DNA of 64,000 nt from G963662675 sp963676845 (GTDB lineage: Bacteria; Bacteroidota; Bacteroidia; Bacteroidales; Prolixibacteraceae), in the NCBI GenBank assembly GCA_963676845.2, contig CAXXKK010000016.1:17874-81873 (forward strand), in the 5' to 3' direction. How positions within the stretch are numbered: the first letter of the stretch is position 1; each line of letters begins with the position of its first letter. Position numbers and translations under genes: made by a program. Below the pieces are notes generated by a model. It did no database searches. It saw only the letters and a list, made by a program, of their open reading frames with translations, and was not told the DNA's origin. This document shows positions 34,002 through 43,684 of this stretch, piece after piece.

Positions 34002-35370
34002 CAACATACTGGATGATCAGTTTCGTTCGAAATTAGAGAACTTCGAACAGATTCCGCCACCAGAGGTTTGGAACAAAGTTCAGCAATCCATAAGAACAGG
34101 GAAGAAGAAATTTCTTTATTATCGGTTGAGTGGAGTGGCTGCAGTATTGCTTATTGCTTTGTTTATTGGATGGCAGCAATTGCGAGAAATGGATAATGAT
34201 CCAAATTTAGAGCTTTCAGAAAATTTGCAGGAGGAATCACTTCCTGAAGGAAATAAGCATGATACAGATTCAACTCCAAATGTTCAGACTATAGTAAGTA
34301 ATGATGACCTAAATAATAGTGGAGTTGTTCGTGATTCGGAAGAAAAAATTAGTCAGTTAGCATTTGTAAATAGCTCGGGAGAAAAGACTGAAGAAAAGAT
34401 AGAGACATCTTTATTAGAAAGGATTGATGAAAGTATAGTTGAACTACAGTCCATACTCACTAATAAAATTGAGAGTAATCCAAGCCAGGATCGGAATAGT
34501 TTGTATCAATCCTCATATATTTCAACCTTAAGTGAAGCAGACAGACAGCTAATTGCAGATAATCTTATTTGGATGGAAATGGAAGAAACAAAATCGGAGA
34601 GAAAAAGCTGGAAGCTCGGTGTTGATATTGCTCCTTCATATTCCGTATATCAAACGTCTCAGGATAAAGCTTATGCCAGTAATATGTCTTATCCTGGATC
34701 TACAGATGAAGTAAATTTGCAAGGAGGTTTTACTGTTGAATATGAGCTTAATGACCGATGGAGTGTGCAGACTGGTGTGTATTATAATCGAAATAGCCAG
34801 ACCTCAAAAAATTACACTTCGTATAATAATCTATCCTATAGCGTCGCTGATGCTGATTTGCTTTATACTACAGCTATATCTCGTGTAGGTGCAGTTCGTG
34901 AAATGAATTCGGTTGTAGGAGTGATTGAGATTAATAATTTGCCGCGAGAAGTTGATTATATAATAACAGCTGAAAAAACCTTGAGAGATAATGATATCTC
35001 TATTTCTAAATCTGATTTTGAACAGCAGTTTGAATATATTGAGATGCCTCTCATTTTGAATTATCGTTTAGTCGATTCTACCATAGATATTCAGCTAAAA
35101 GGAGGATTGAATGCTGGGGTTCTTGTCGGAAATGTAGTACTCATGGAGAATAATTCTCAAAAATATGAGGTTGGAAAAACTCTGGGAATGAGAAAGGTAA
35201 ATTATTCAACTAGCCTTGGAGTTGGATTTGGATATCAGTTGAGTGAGAGGCTGTTGTTAAAATTCGAACCCAGAGTGAAATATTACTTGCAATCGTTAAA
35301 TAAAAATTCATCAATAGTTTATAAACCTTCTGTTTTTTCCTTTTATACAGGAATATCTTATGAGTTTTAA
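33988..35370 (+). CDS. Inner-membrane span plus outer-membrane-type beta-barrel protein (putative anti-sigma hybrid)
   Basis: The 460-residue protein begins with a cytoplasmic-looking segment (FRSKLENFEQIPPPEVWNKVQQ, about 10-35) of the sort seen in Bacteroidota anti-sigma-like proteins. One membrane span follows (about 44-62, LSGVAAVLLIALFIGW), then a polar, Ser/Glu-rich linker (about 70-205). The C-terminal region (about 208-460) has alternating strands typical of the porin/OmpW-like beta-barrel (GGFTVEYEL..RWSVQTGVYYN; VGFGYQLSERLLLKFEPRV) and ends in an aromatic residue (ISYEF). Overlap with the sigma gene supports a regulator role. One chain with an inner-membrane helix and a barrel is unusual. 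Confidence 0.7.
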   Translation: MKKDNNILDDQFRSKLENFEQIPPPEVWNKVQQSIRTGKKKFLYYRLSGVAAVLLIALFIGWQQLREMDNDPNLELSENLQEESLPEGNKHDTDSTPNVQTIVSNDDLNNSGVVRDSEEKISQLAFVNSSGEKTEEKIETSLLERIDESIVELQSILTNKIESNPSQDRNSLYQSSYISTLSEADRQLIADNLIWMEMEETKSERKSWKLGVDIAPSYSVYQTSQDKAYASNMSYPGSTDEVNLQGGFTVEYELNDRWSVQTGVYYNRNSQTSKNYTSYNNLSYSVADADLLYTTAISRVGAVREMNSVVGVIEINNLPREVDYIITAEKTLRDNDISISKSDFEQQFEYIEMPLILNYRLVDSTIDIQLKGGLNAGVLVGNVVLMENNSQKYEVGKTLGMRKVNYSTSLGVGFGYQLSERLLLKFEPRVKYYLQSLNKNSSIVYKPSVFSFYTGISYEF

Positions 35371-35507
35371 TAAAGCTTTATTTGTGATAGTTAAATTTTT
35401 ATAAAATAAAATTCATCTTAATTAAACTAATTGATTTAATAAAAGTCAAATAGAAAACCTTTTAACCGAAGGAATTCTTTTTTGAACCTAAAACTAAACT
35501 AATAGCC

Positions 35508-38201
35508 TTGAAACAGAGATTGCTACTTATCTTCTTTTTGCTATCTCTTATTAGTGTCTCAAGTGTGAAGGCACAAAATACCGTTAAAGAGCTTAGGATC
35601 TCCGGTTCATTTAATAACACTCCCGTTGTTGATTTTCTCAATTATCTGGAAGATAATTATCAGCTAAAAACATATTATCAGAAAGAATGGATTGATTCAC
35701 TTGTAGTTGGTAGTACTTTTGATGAAATTCCAATTATTCAGGTTTTAAACAGGATGTTTGGACAAGGTAATCTTACCTATGATTTTTTTCAGGAATCGAT
35801 TGTCCTTTACCCTCGTACATCAAGCGGGAAAACATATACTGAAAGCAGTGTCTTGTATATTGGCGATCCACTTAATGAAGGCCGCTACAGTAAGGCGACT
35901 ATTTCAGGAACAATTACTGATGGGAAAAATGGAGAACGGCTTCCCGGGGCAGTTGTTTTTGTAAAAGATATTGAAAAAGGTTTTACTGCTGATTCTAACG
36001 GAGAGTTTGATATGGAGCTTGAAACGGGGACTCATCAGTTGCAAATTAATTTTGTTGGATTTGAGCCCGTTACTCAAGAGGTTGAATTGATTGAAGATGG
36101 AGAAGTGATCTTTGAATTATTTGAAGAAACTCACAATCTCGATGAAATTACAGTTACGGCAAATGATAATAATTCTTCGCGTACTCAGATGAGTATGATG
36201 GAGGTAAAATCAAAAGCGATAAAGGAACTCCCAGTTCTAATGGGAGAGGCTGATGTTATTAAAAGTGTGGTGATGATGCCTGGTGTGCAAAGTGTGGGCG
36301 AGCTTTCATCCGGATTTAATGTGAGGGGAGGGAACTCCGATCAGAATATGGTATTAATGGATGGAGCTCCGATTTTTAACACGAGTCACCTTTTTGGCTT
36401 TTTCTCGATGCTAAATCCTGATGCAATAAATAGTGTTACACTTTATAAGGGGGGATTGCCCGCCAGTTATGGAGACAGAGTTGCTTCGGTTATGGATATC
36501 CAGCTTAAAGAAGGAGAAGTTGATCATTTGCAACTAAATGGAGGACTTGGGATTGTTAATAGTCGTTTTACTCTGGAAGGCCCTTTTGTGAAAGATAAGA
36601 AAAGCACGTTTTTGTTGGGTGGTCGATCAACCTACTCCGATTGGGTCTTAAGACAAATGAAAAATGCTGATTTTAAGAAAAGTGTCGCCAATTTCTATGA
36701 CCTAAATGCAAATATTAACCTTCATTTTTCGGGCAAGCATAATTTGAAAATTGTGGCTTATAATAGTGGTGATGAGTTTAATCTAAATTCGAATTCGCTT
36801 TACCAGTACAATAGCCTTATTTCTGCTCTTAACTGGAAAATAGGCATAGGGAAAAAGCTGGTGTCTGATTTAAATGCTTCTTATAGTCTTTATGATTTTT
36901 CACTGGATGAGATTGATGAAATTAATTCGGCAAATGATTATCAATTAAAAACAGGAATTGAATATGCCAGTTTAAAATATAATCTTTCATATATGCCGGG
37001 TGAAAAGCTTAAGTTGAATGGAGGTTTTCAGGTAACAGGACAGAGGGTAAATCCCGGGCAAATTGAGCCATTAGAAGATGAAACCGTTATTGATAATAGA
37101 AAGATCCAAAAGGAGCAAGCATTAGAATATGCAGCATATCTGGAGAGTGAGTTTGATTTGAGTGAAAAGCTTTCAATGACAGTAGGAGGAAGGTTTACTC
37201 AGTTTGACAATATTGGAGAGTCTACAGTTTATTTATATGATGAGAACAATTCCCGTGTTCCTGAAAATATTATCGATTCTCTTTATTTTGGTAAAAATGA
37301 AGTGGTGAAGTCATATAATGGCTTTGAACCCAGACTTTCATTTAAATACACGTTAAGTTCAGGAGGGTCGCTTCGATGGGCTTATCAAAGAATTTACCAG
37401 TATGCTAATCAGGTTTCTAATACATCAGTAGTTTCTCCAGCTGATTTTTGGAAACTCAGTGATTATTACACAAAGCCACTGCTCTCTGACCAATTAGCAA
37501 TTGGTTACTTTAAAGATTATTTGAAACCAGGTTTGGAGACATCAATAGAGCTGTATTATAAAAATCTTGAGAATCTGATTGAGTATAAGGATGGCTCTGT
37601 TTTAGTTATGAATAATAATCTGGAAACAGATATCATACAGGCTGATGGCTATGCATACGGAATGGAACTTTATGTGAAGAAATCTACAGGTCGTTTAAAT
37701 GGATGGTTAAGCTATACCTATTCACGTACAATGCGGAAAACAGACAATGAGTTTGACTCTGAAATTATTAATAATGGAGATTATTATCCATCTGTTTATG
37801 ACAAACCACATGATTTATCTATTGTCGCAAACTATCAGATTTCCAGAAGGTGGAGGTTCTCATGTAATTTCGTTTTATCATCTGGGAGACCAACTACGTT
37901 ACCTGAACAGAAATTTTCCTATGGAGGTGAGCAGCTTGTATATTATTCAGAAAGAAATCAATATAGAATGCCAACATATCATCGGTTTGATGTAAGTATC
38001 ACGATTGATGAAAATTTGAAGAAGAAAAGATCATGGAAAGGTAGCTGGACATTTTCTATTTATAATCTGTATGGAAGAAAAAATCCATATTCTATTTATT
38101 ATCAACGAGGTGATAATAATAATTTAGAAGTATTTGGACTGTATAAATTTTCAATTATTGGAATGCCTGTACCTTCTGTGACATATAATTTTAAATTTTA
38201 A
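35508..38201 (+). CDS. TonB-dependent receptor with STN and carboxypeptidase-like domains
   Basis: The 897-residue outer-membrane receptor has a signal peptide (1-22), an N-terminal STN domain (about 25-100, VKELRISGSFNNTPVVDFLNYL), and a carboxypeptidase-D-like beta domain (about 128-215, ISGTITDGKNGERLPGAVV). The TonB plug (about 225-335, with GVQSVGELSSGFNVRGGNSDQNMVLMDG split over strands) and a C-terminal barrel ending TYNFKF follow. The start is a TTG at 35508, giving KQRLLLIFFLL. The STN domain usually passes substrate-occupancy signals to a periplasmic anti-sigma domain, in keeping with the ECF pair upstream. It shares one base with the DUF4249 gene. Confidence 0.92.
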   Translation: MKQRLLLIFFLLSLISVSSVKAQNTVKELRISGSFNNTPVVDFLNYLEDNYQLKTYYQKEWIDSLVVGSTFDEIPIIQVLNRMFGQGNLTYDFFQESIVLYPRTSSGKTYTESSVLYIGDPLNEGRYSKATISGTITDGKNGERLPGAVVFVKDIEKGFTADSNGEFDMELETGTHQLQINFVGFEPVTQEVELIEDGEVIFELFEETHNLDEITVTANDNNSSRTQMSMMEVKSKAIKELPVLMGEADVIKSVVMMPGVQSVGELSSGFNVRGGNSDQNMVLMDGAPIFNTSHLFGFFSMLNPDAINSVTLYKGGLPASYGDRVASVMDIQLKEGEVDHLQLNGGLGIVNSRFTLEGPFVKDKKSTFLLGGRSTYSDWVLRQMKNADFKKSVANFYDLNANINLHFSGKHNLKIVAYNSGDEFNLNSNSLYQYNSLISALNWKIGIGKKLVSDLNASYSLYDFSLDEIDEINSANDYQLKTGIEYASLKYNLSYMPGEKLKLNGGFQVTGQRVNPGQIEPLEDETVIDNRKIQKEQALEYAAYLESEFDLSEKLSMTVGGRFTQFDNIGESTVYLYDENNSRVPENIIDSLYFGKNEVVKSYNGFEPRLSFKYTLSSGGSLRWAYQRIYQYANQVSNTSVVSPADFWKLSDYYTKPLLSDQLAIGYFKDYLKPGLETSIELYYKNLENLIEYKDGSVLVMNNNLETDIIQADGYAYGMELYVKKSTGRLNGWLSYTYSRTMRKTDNEFDSEIINNGDYYPSVYDKPHDLSIVANYQISRRWRFSCNFVLSSGRPTTLPEQKFSYGGEQLVYYSERNQYRMPTYHRFDVSITIDENLKKKRSWKGSWTFSIYNLYGRKNPYSIYYQRGDNNNLEVFGLYKFSIIGMPVPSVTYNFKF

Positions 38202-39265
38202 TGGTTAAGAAGTTTATATATATCATTTTATTGCTGATCGTTAGTTCATCTTGCGAAGAAATGTATTATGCAGATATTAACGATGTAGAAAACAAGGTCG
38301 TTATTGAAGCATTAATTACGAATGATACTGATGTGAACTTTGTCTCAATAACAAAGACTAAAGATTTTTATGATGAAAGTTATTTCACTCCCAAAGTAAC
38401 AGGAGCAACCGTAAGCCTTGCATGTGAAGACGGTGAAATTTATGATGGAATTGAATTAAGTGATGGCTATTTTACTATTAATCATGCTGCTGTCCCCGGG
38501 AAAGCTTACTGGCTCGTTTTAAATATAGAAGGAGAAACGTATGAGTCTGAAGTTGAAGTAATGCCTGTTATCCCTGAGTTTGATTCTCTTTATGCAAAAA
38601 GTGATACGCTTATTGAAACACGATATACTTACAATGGGGACTCTTATGATGTTAAACTTTCAGGTATTTCATCCTTTGTTGATTTGCCCATAGATGAGAA
38701 TCTTTCAAAATATCGTTTCAGCTTTGTTACAGCCTTGGAATGGAGAATTGATCCGGTTTCTCCTTTTGGTGGAGTGACTTATGGTTGGCATAGGGTAGAT
38801 GTTGACGGTCCTTTTAATATTGCTTCACGATCAACATATAGTAGCAGCAACGAAATTAGTATGCATAAGTTTTTATTTCTTGAAAATGATCTTAGAAGAT
38901 TAATTGATCCTGATGATTATAATGCTGGGGCATATATGGTTGGTTGGATTGTAGAAGTTGATCAGTTTGGGATATCGGATAAAACTTATAATTTTTATGA
39001 TTCCGCAAATGGACAGCTTGAAGCAGATGGCAAATTATTTGATCCTGTTTATTCTCAGCTTGAAAGCAACTTTATATGTACAAGTAATCCGGAAAAAGAA
39101 GTTATTGGGTACTTCGAATTGAGTTCGCATCGCTATTTCCGATTTTTTACAAAGTGTAACCTTGGATCAAGTAACGTAAGGATTGAATTAACAGATAATA
39201 CTAATGAGATTCCACCATCAAATGTAATTGAAGCAAATGACAATCCTGCTTTTTGGGAATATTAA
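38201..39265 (+). CDS. DUF4249 lipoprotein
   Basis: The 354-residue protein has a lipobox ending VSSSC at C18 and matches the DUF4249 pattern: early VVIEALITND, a beta-rich Ig-like N-terminal part (GATVSLACEDGE, GYFTINHAAVPGKAYWLVLNI), and a late YSQLESNFICTSNPEKEVIGYFELSS region. DUF4249 lipoproteins regularly follow STN-type TonB receptors in Bacteroidota and may serve as surface substrate-binding partners. The start overlaps the receptor stop by one base (TAATG), so translation is coupled. Confidence 0.85.
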   Translation: MVKKFIYIILLLIVSSSCEEMYYADINDVENKVVIEALITNDTDVNFVSITKTKDFYDESYFTPKVTGATVSLACEDGEIYDGIELSDGYFTINHAAVPGKAYWLVLNIEGETYESEVEVMPVIPEFDSLYAKSDTLIETRYTYNGDSYDVKLSGISSFVDLPIDENLSKYRFSFVTALEWRIDPVSPFGGVTYGWHRVDVDGPFNIASRSTYSSSNEISMHKFLFLENDLRRLIDPDDYNAGAYMVGWIVEVDQFGISDKTYNFYDSANGQLEADGKLFDPVYSQLESNFICTSNPEKEVIGYFELSSHRYFRFFTKCNLGSSNVRIELTDNTNEIPPSNVIEANDNPAFWEY

Positions 39266-39272
39266 TGTTGAA

Positions 39273-40901
39273 ATGAGACAAATAAGATACATAGTAAGTT
39301 TATTCTTGATTTTGACATCATTTTTAGTTCATGCAGAAACAAAAAATGAGAGTTGGATGGTTACAGATAGAGATATTTATGTAAGTGGAGAAACTTTGCT
39401 GTCAAAAGTTTATGTCCCGCAGAATCAGGAGTTTCAAATGCTTTGTCTTAGTCTTTCTGCAAGTAACGGTACTGTTGTTGCCAGTGTGAAGTTAGGAATC
39501 GATGATCATCAGGCAGATGGAGGTTTATATATACCTGATTCCTTAAGTACTGGAAGTTATTTGCTTACGACTTATTCATGTCATTATGAACGACAAGCTT
39601 TCTTTAGTAAAGAGATATTTGTAATTAATCGTTTTGAAAATCAGGATGACGTGTTAGATGTTAATCGGGGAGGATTTGAAAATATAGAGATTGGAAATGC
39701 AGAAAATATTGAAATCAATGGTCTTAGTGGGGATTATTCTCAAAGAGAGGATGTAACTTTTAGTTTATCTCTTGATGATGAATTTAAAAATAATATTCAG
39801 GGAGATTTGTCTGTTAGTGTTGCTCAATTTATGCCTGATTGGAATTCCGGCTATTTATCGCTCAATCCGGATTTTGATTCTAGTGTTTTATTAACCAAAG
39901 AAAAAGGTACAGTAATACAAGGAAAGGTTACCAATAAATCTACAGGTTTCCCCGAAGGTGGGGCTACTGTGTATTTGTCTGTTCCTGATTCAATTCCATA
40001 TTTTGATTATTATACAACACGGAGTGATGGAGAGTTTTTCTTCTTATTAGAAGATTTTTATGGAAGTCATTCAACTTTTATTCAAGCCATAAAAGAAGGG
40101 GAAACAGAGAATCTTCAAGTTTCAATTCATGAAATTTTATCTGATGAAGAATTGGTTTATACTCCAGAGAAGGTAGAATTGACAGAAGAGCAGGAAAAAT
40201 ACCTTTATGATGTATTGTCACTCATAACTTTTAAGAAAGTATACGACAAAGAGGAATATGTATATCATGCGAAACCATATAGGCCTATTTATCCGTTCCC
40301 GTTTTATGGACGTGCTGAGTATACCGTTGATACAGATGAGTACATCGAGCTTCCTGATTTTTCTGAAATTTCAAAAGAATTATTATCTCCCGTTCGGTTT
40401 CGTGAAAGGAATGGTATTTACACCTTAAATATCTTTGACCGGGATTCTGAAGATTTTTTCACAAGAGATCCATTGATTTTGATAGATGGTGTTCCGGTGC
40501 AAAGTTTGGATAAAATCTTTTCAATTGGATCGTCTGAAATTGATTGGATTGAAGTTGTCCCTCGTATGCGTTTTTATGGGAGTCAACGGTTCCATGGGAT
40601 TCTATCTATTTTTACAAAAGAAAGAGATGGCTCAATGGTATTTTCTTCGGATAGAATGCTCAAGTTAGATTATGATGCTTTACAAGAAGAAATTGAGATT
40701 GTTACTCCACAATTAGAGGAAAAACATTCCCCAGACTTTAGACAAGTATTGTTTTGGAATCCTGATTTTTCTGTCGATGGGGAAGAGGTTATAACTTTTA
40801 AAACTTCCAATATTCAGGGGACTTATAAGGTTTTGATTACAGGAAGGGAAAAAGATGGAGAATTGGTTCAAAAAGTGCAGTATTTTACGGTGTCAAGATG
40901 A
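39273..40901 (+). CDS. Exported protein with MG2-like beta domains and an isolated TonB-plug-like domain
   Basis: From the ATG at 39273 the protein is 542 residues, with a clear signal peptide (1-21, ending SFLVHAE). A start at 39228 would add 15 polar residues and overlap DUF4249. The N-terminal part (about 25-150) recalls MG2 macroglobulin-like strands (SWMVTDRDIYVSGETLLSKVYV). A carboxypeptidase-like segment (VIQGKVTNKSTGFPEGGATVYL, about 212-235) follows. Residues about 395-455 look like a TonB plug (DPLILIDGVPVQSLDKI, then IDWIEVVPRMRFYG and GILSIFTK). No barrel follows. Similar plug-only proteins accompany Bacteroidota receptors, with unknown job. Confidence 0.7.
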   Translation: MRQIRYIVSLFLILTSFLVHAETKNESWMVTDRDIYVSGETLLSKVYVPQNQEFQMLCLSLSASNGTVVASVKLGIDDHQADGGLYIPDSLSTGSYLLTTYSCHYERQAFFSKEIFVINRFENQDDVLDVNRGGFENIEIGNAENIEINGLSGDYSQREDVTFSLSLDDEFKNNIQGDLSVSVAQFMPDWNSGYLSLNPDFDSSVLLTKEKGTVIQGKVTNKSTGFPEGGATVYLSVPDSIPYFDYYTTRSDGEFFFLLEDFYGSHSTFIQAIKEGETENLQVSIHEILSDEELVYTPEKVELTEEQEKYLYDVLSLITFKKVYDKEEYVYHAKPYRPIYPFPFYGRAEYTVDTDEYIELPDFSEISKELLSPVRFRERNGIYTLNIFDRDSEDFFTRDPLILIDGVPVQSLDKIFSIGSSEIDWIEVVPRMRFYGSQRFHGILSIFTKERDGSMVFSSDRMLKLDYDALQEEIEIVTPQLEEKHSPDFRQVLFWNPDFSVDGEEVITFKTSNIQGTYKVLITGREKDGELVQKVQYFTVSR

Positions 40902-41596
40902 AAATAAAACTAACATATTGCTTGCTGTTTCTGGTATTTTTTCAATTGAATAATGAGAAAGTTATGGCTCAACCTCAGACTGATTGGGACAAGGAGAAGA
41001 TTATTGCGAAACAGTTTTTAAGAGATCCATATTTGGATGGTTCTTCTTTTATTTTTGACGATTGGGTTAACGGGACTATAGCTTTAAAATCTGGAGAAAT
41101 ATTGGAAGATGTTCCGGTCAAGTATAATGGATATCATGATGAGTTAATAAGTTATAATGATTTGTATTATATCACTATTCAGATTGAAAAAGAAACGGTT
41201 CATAGTTTTGAATATGAATTATTGGGGAACAGGAATTATTTTGAGTTACGAAATTTTGGAGATGAAGATAAACTGAACTTACAATATTTCCAGGTTTATT
41301 ATGAAGGTGACATTGATTTTGTGTGTCGCCCGATTATCAAAAAGATTAATTGTTCACCTTACCGGGATATTACTGGAATAAGCCGGAATGAGGAATTTCA
41401 GAATGATTTTCGATTCTTTTTTTATACCGATGAAGAAGGATTTTTCCCAGTGAAATTAAGGAGAAAGTCTTTGTTTCGGTATCTTCAAAAAGATCAAAAA
41501 AGGGAAGTTAAACGATTGTTGAGGCAGAATAATTTTGATTTAAAAATCCATTGGGATTTGCTTCGGCAATTGAATTACTTGAGCAATCAGAAATAG
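40898..41596 (+). CDS. Exported protein of unknown function at the end of the ECF operon
   Basis: The 232-residue protein overlaps the preceding gene by four bases (ATGA) and has a signal peptide (1-24, ending KVMAQ). The mature part is beta-rich up to about residue 140 (WVNGTIALKSGEILEDVPVKYNGYHDELISY; EKETVHSFEYELLGNRNYFELR). A basic helical tail follows (RRKSLFRYLQKDQKREVKRLLRQN). I recognise no family. Its place as last gene of the sigma/receptor operon suggests a periplasmic or surface accessory. Confidence 0.65.
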   Translation: MKIKLTYCLLFLVFFQLNNEKVMAQPQTDWDKEKIIAKQFLRDPYLDGSSFIFDDWVNGTIALKSGEILEDVPVKYNGYHDELISYNDLYYITIQIEKETVHSFEYELLGNRNYFELRNFGDEDKLNLQYFQVYYEGDIDFVCRPIIKKINCSPYRDITGISRNEEFQNDFRFFFYTDEEGFFPVKLRRKSLFRYLQKDQKREVKRLLRQNNFDLKIHWDLLRQLNYLSNQK

Positions 41597-41623
41597 ATTT
41601 TATTTTCTAAGATTTTTGGAATT

Positions 41624-41663
41624 AAAAAGACAAATTCCAGATTTCAAACGAGAAAACTGGAAT
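41624..41663 (-). terminator. Possible terminator of the dcw operon (minus strand)
   Basis: ATTCCAG (41634-41640) and CTGGAAT (41657-41663) form inverted arms. On the minus strand the hairpin is followed by TTGTCTTTTT. Its position, 41 bases after the yqeY stop, fits the end of the division gene cluster. Confidence 0.45.
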
Positions 41664-41704
41664 CAGCCTGTCCTCCACATAAGGTGAAGGAGAAAAGCTT
41701 GAAA

Positions 41705-42155
41705 TTACGCGAGTAGTGCTTTAACTTTATCTGCAATATCTTTGCCGTCGGCTTTTCCTGCCAGTTGCTTGGATGCAATTCCCATTACTTTTCCCATATC
41801 TTTCATACTGCTAGCACCAACTGAATCGATAATGGCTTTTACTGCATCATTTAGTTCTGCATCAGATAATTTCTGAGGAAGATATTTTTCAAATACATCA
41901 ACCTGAAGCATTTCATCATCATATAAATCCTGACGGGCCTTGTTCTTTATAAAGGTTGGCAGAATCTTTCCCTTGTTTTGCCAATTTTTGAATAACCTTT
42001 GTTACTTCCTGATCATCCAGTTCTGCATTTGCATCTTTTGAAGATTTGGCTTCAATAAGGACTTTTTTAATATTTCGAAGTGCTTCTAGTTTTGTTTTCT
42101 CGCGGTTTTTCATCGCCGCTTTTAAGTCTTCATTAATCTGATCAAATAGATTCCT
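41705..42155 (-). pseudogene. yqeY: GatB/YqeY domain protein, start lost and frameshifted
   Basis: YqeY-like proteins have the tRNA-binding helical domain also found at the GatB C-terminus. Two frames together give the full family. 42153-41919 reads NLFDQINEDLKAAMKNREKTK up to KEQG; 41911-41705 continues with MLQVDVFEKYLPQKLSD to KALLA. The reading frames join if one base is removed from GGG at 41935-41937 (then KEQG-RQDLYDDE). The expected ATG before NLFDQ is AGG (42153-42155 on the minus strand); upstream there is no ATG, GTG or TTG before a stop. The first in-frame ATG is at 42113, inside the domain. Either a decayed gene or two sequence errors. Confidence 0.8.
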
Positions 42156-42291
42156 GTTTATAGTTTTTAGTTCCTGATTTCAAGTCTTAAATCTGGATTT
42201 TAGAATTTAATATCTCAAAGATACTTATTAAAATTTAGTGATAAGAACTCAGCATTAATCAACGTTATCATGTAGATATGAATTATTGTCC

Positions 42292-43670
42292 TTAAAGAAT
42301 GTTTTTATCATCATCATCCTGATTCAAAGAGAAACGGGAGAGCTTGTCTTCAATCTTACGTTTCATTCCATGAATGTTAATTTTTTTGCGTTGAAAAGCA
42401 GGTGTGTTCTCAAGTTGATCAATCATCTCATCACTGGATGAAGAAAAATCCATTCGGGCATCAAAATTTGTTTCAGGTTCAGTTTGAGTTGGATTTTTGT
42501 ACAATTCATCAAACTCATCCGGAGATGACTGACCTATTTCAAATTCAAATGTTTGTTGGTTGCTGTGCTCTGTATTCTCTTTTGTTGTTGATGGTTTATG
42601 TGGTTTTGGAGAAACTGGTTGTGTCGGAGTTGAATCATCAACTAAAGTATGATATGTTTTTTCAACTTTGCGTCCGGCCATCATTTCCGGAATGCTGCTA
42701 ACGCTAAATCCTGTCGCAATAACTGTAACCGAAAGTTTGTCTCCCAGGTTTTCATCAATTCCATTACCCCAGATTAGGTCGGCATTGTTCCCTGCTTTAC
42801 TTTGAACGTAGTCGGTAATTTCACCAATCTCGTCCATGGTTACTTCTTCAGCTCCTGATGTGATATTCAGGAGTATATTTTGAGCACCGTTTATGTCATT
42901 GTTGTTTAGTAATGGTGAGTTTAGTGCTTCTTCAATGGCATTTAGTGCTCGTTCTTCTCCTTCGGCGATGGATGATCCCATAAGTGCAACACCACTTTTT
43001 CGCATAACGGTTTCTACATCGGCAAAGTCAACATTGATGTAGCCATGAACTGTGATTATTTCAGCAATTCCCTTTGCTGCTGCATACCTAGCACATTATC
43101 GGCTTTTGCAAAGGCTTCAGATATTTTAAAGTCACCATACATTTCGCGGATACGTTCATTGTTGATCACAAGTAAAGAGTCCACATGTCCTTCCATCTCT
43201 GCAATTCCGTCAATCGCCTGCTTGATGCGTCGGCGTCCTTCGTTTCGGAAAGGAAGGGTTACAATGCCAACTGTCAGAATGCCCATGTCCTTACATGCCT
43301 CAGCGATAACCGGAGCAGCTCCGGTTCCTGTTCCACCGCCCATTCCGGCAGTAATGAAAACCATCTTGGTTGAGCCTTCAATTGAATTTTTTACATCTTC
43401 AATGTTTTCGATGGCTGCTTGCCTGCCAATCTCTGGTTTATTGCCTGCTCCACGTCCTTCAGTTAAGGAGGCTCCTAGTTGAACCCGGTGAGGGATAGGA
43501 CTATTCTGAAGAGCCTGTGCATCGGTATTACAAACCAGAAACCCGACATCTTTGATGCCCAATTCATACATGTGGTTTACGGCATTTCCACCACCTCCGC
43601 CAACACCTACCACTTTGATGATGGATCCGGAGTTTTTTTCTAAATCGAAATTCATTATATCACTAGACAT
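42292..43670 (-). pseudogene. ftsZ: Second FtsZ, interrupted by a frameshift
   Basis: FtsZ is the tubulin-like GTPase of the division ring. The 5' frame (43670-43056) codes for the GTP-binding half: VVGVGGGGGNAVNHM, NTDAQAL, the tubulin signature AGMGGGTGTGAAPVIA, and FRNEGRRR. It goes out of frame after KADNVLG at about 43075-43088 (a CAG/GCA repeat). The 3' continuation in another frame reads AAKGIAEIITVHGYINVDFADVETVM, then GVALMGSSIAEGEERAL to the C-terminus. The total of 1379 bases is not divisible by 3. The linker and tail differ from copy 1. This copy has the more usual FtsZ sequence (SGVALMGS), yet it is the broken one. Confidence 0.85.
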
Positions 43671-43684
43671 AGGCTGCTTTTTCT

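Noticed and set aside
39228..39272. Upstream start of the plug-only protein
   Set aside because: It would overlap DUF4249 by 38 bases and put 15 polar residues before a good signal peptide; the ATG at 39273 fits.
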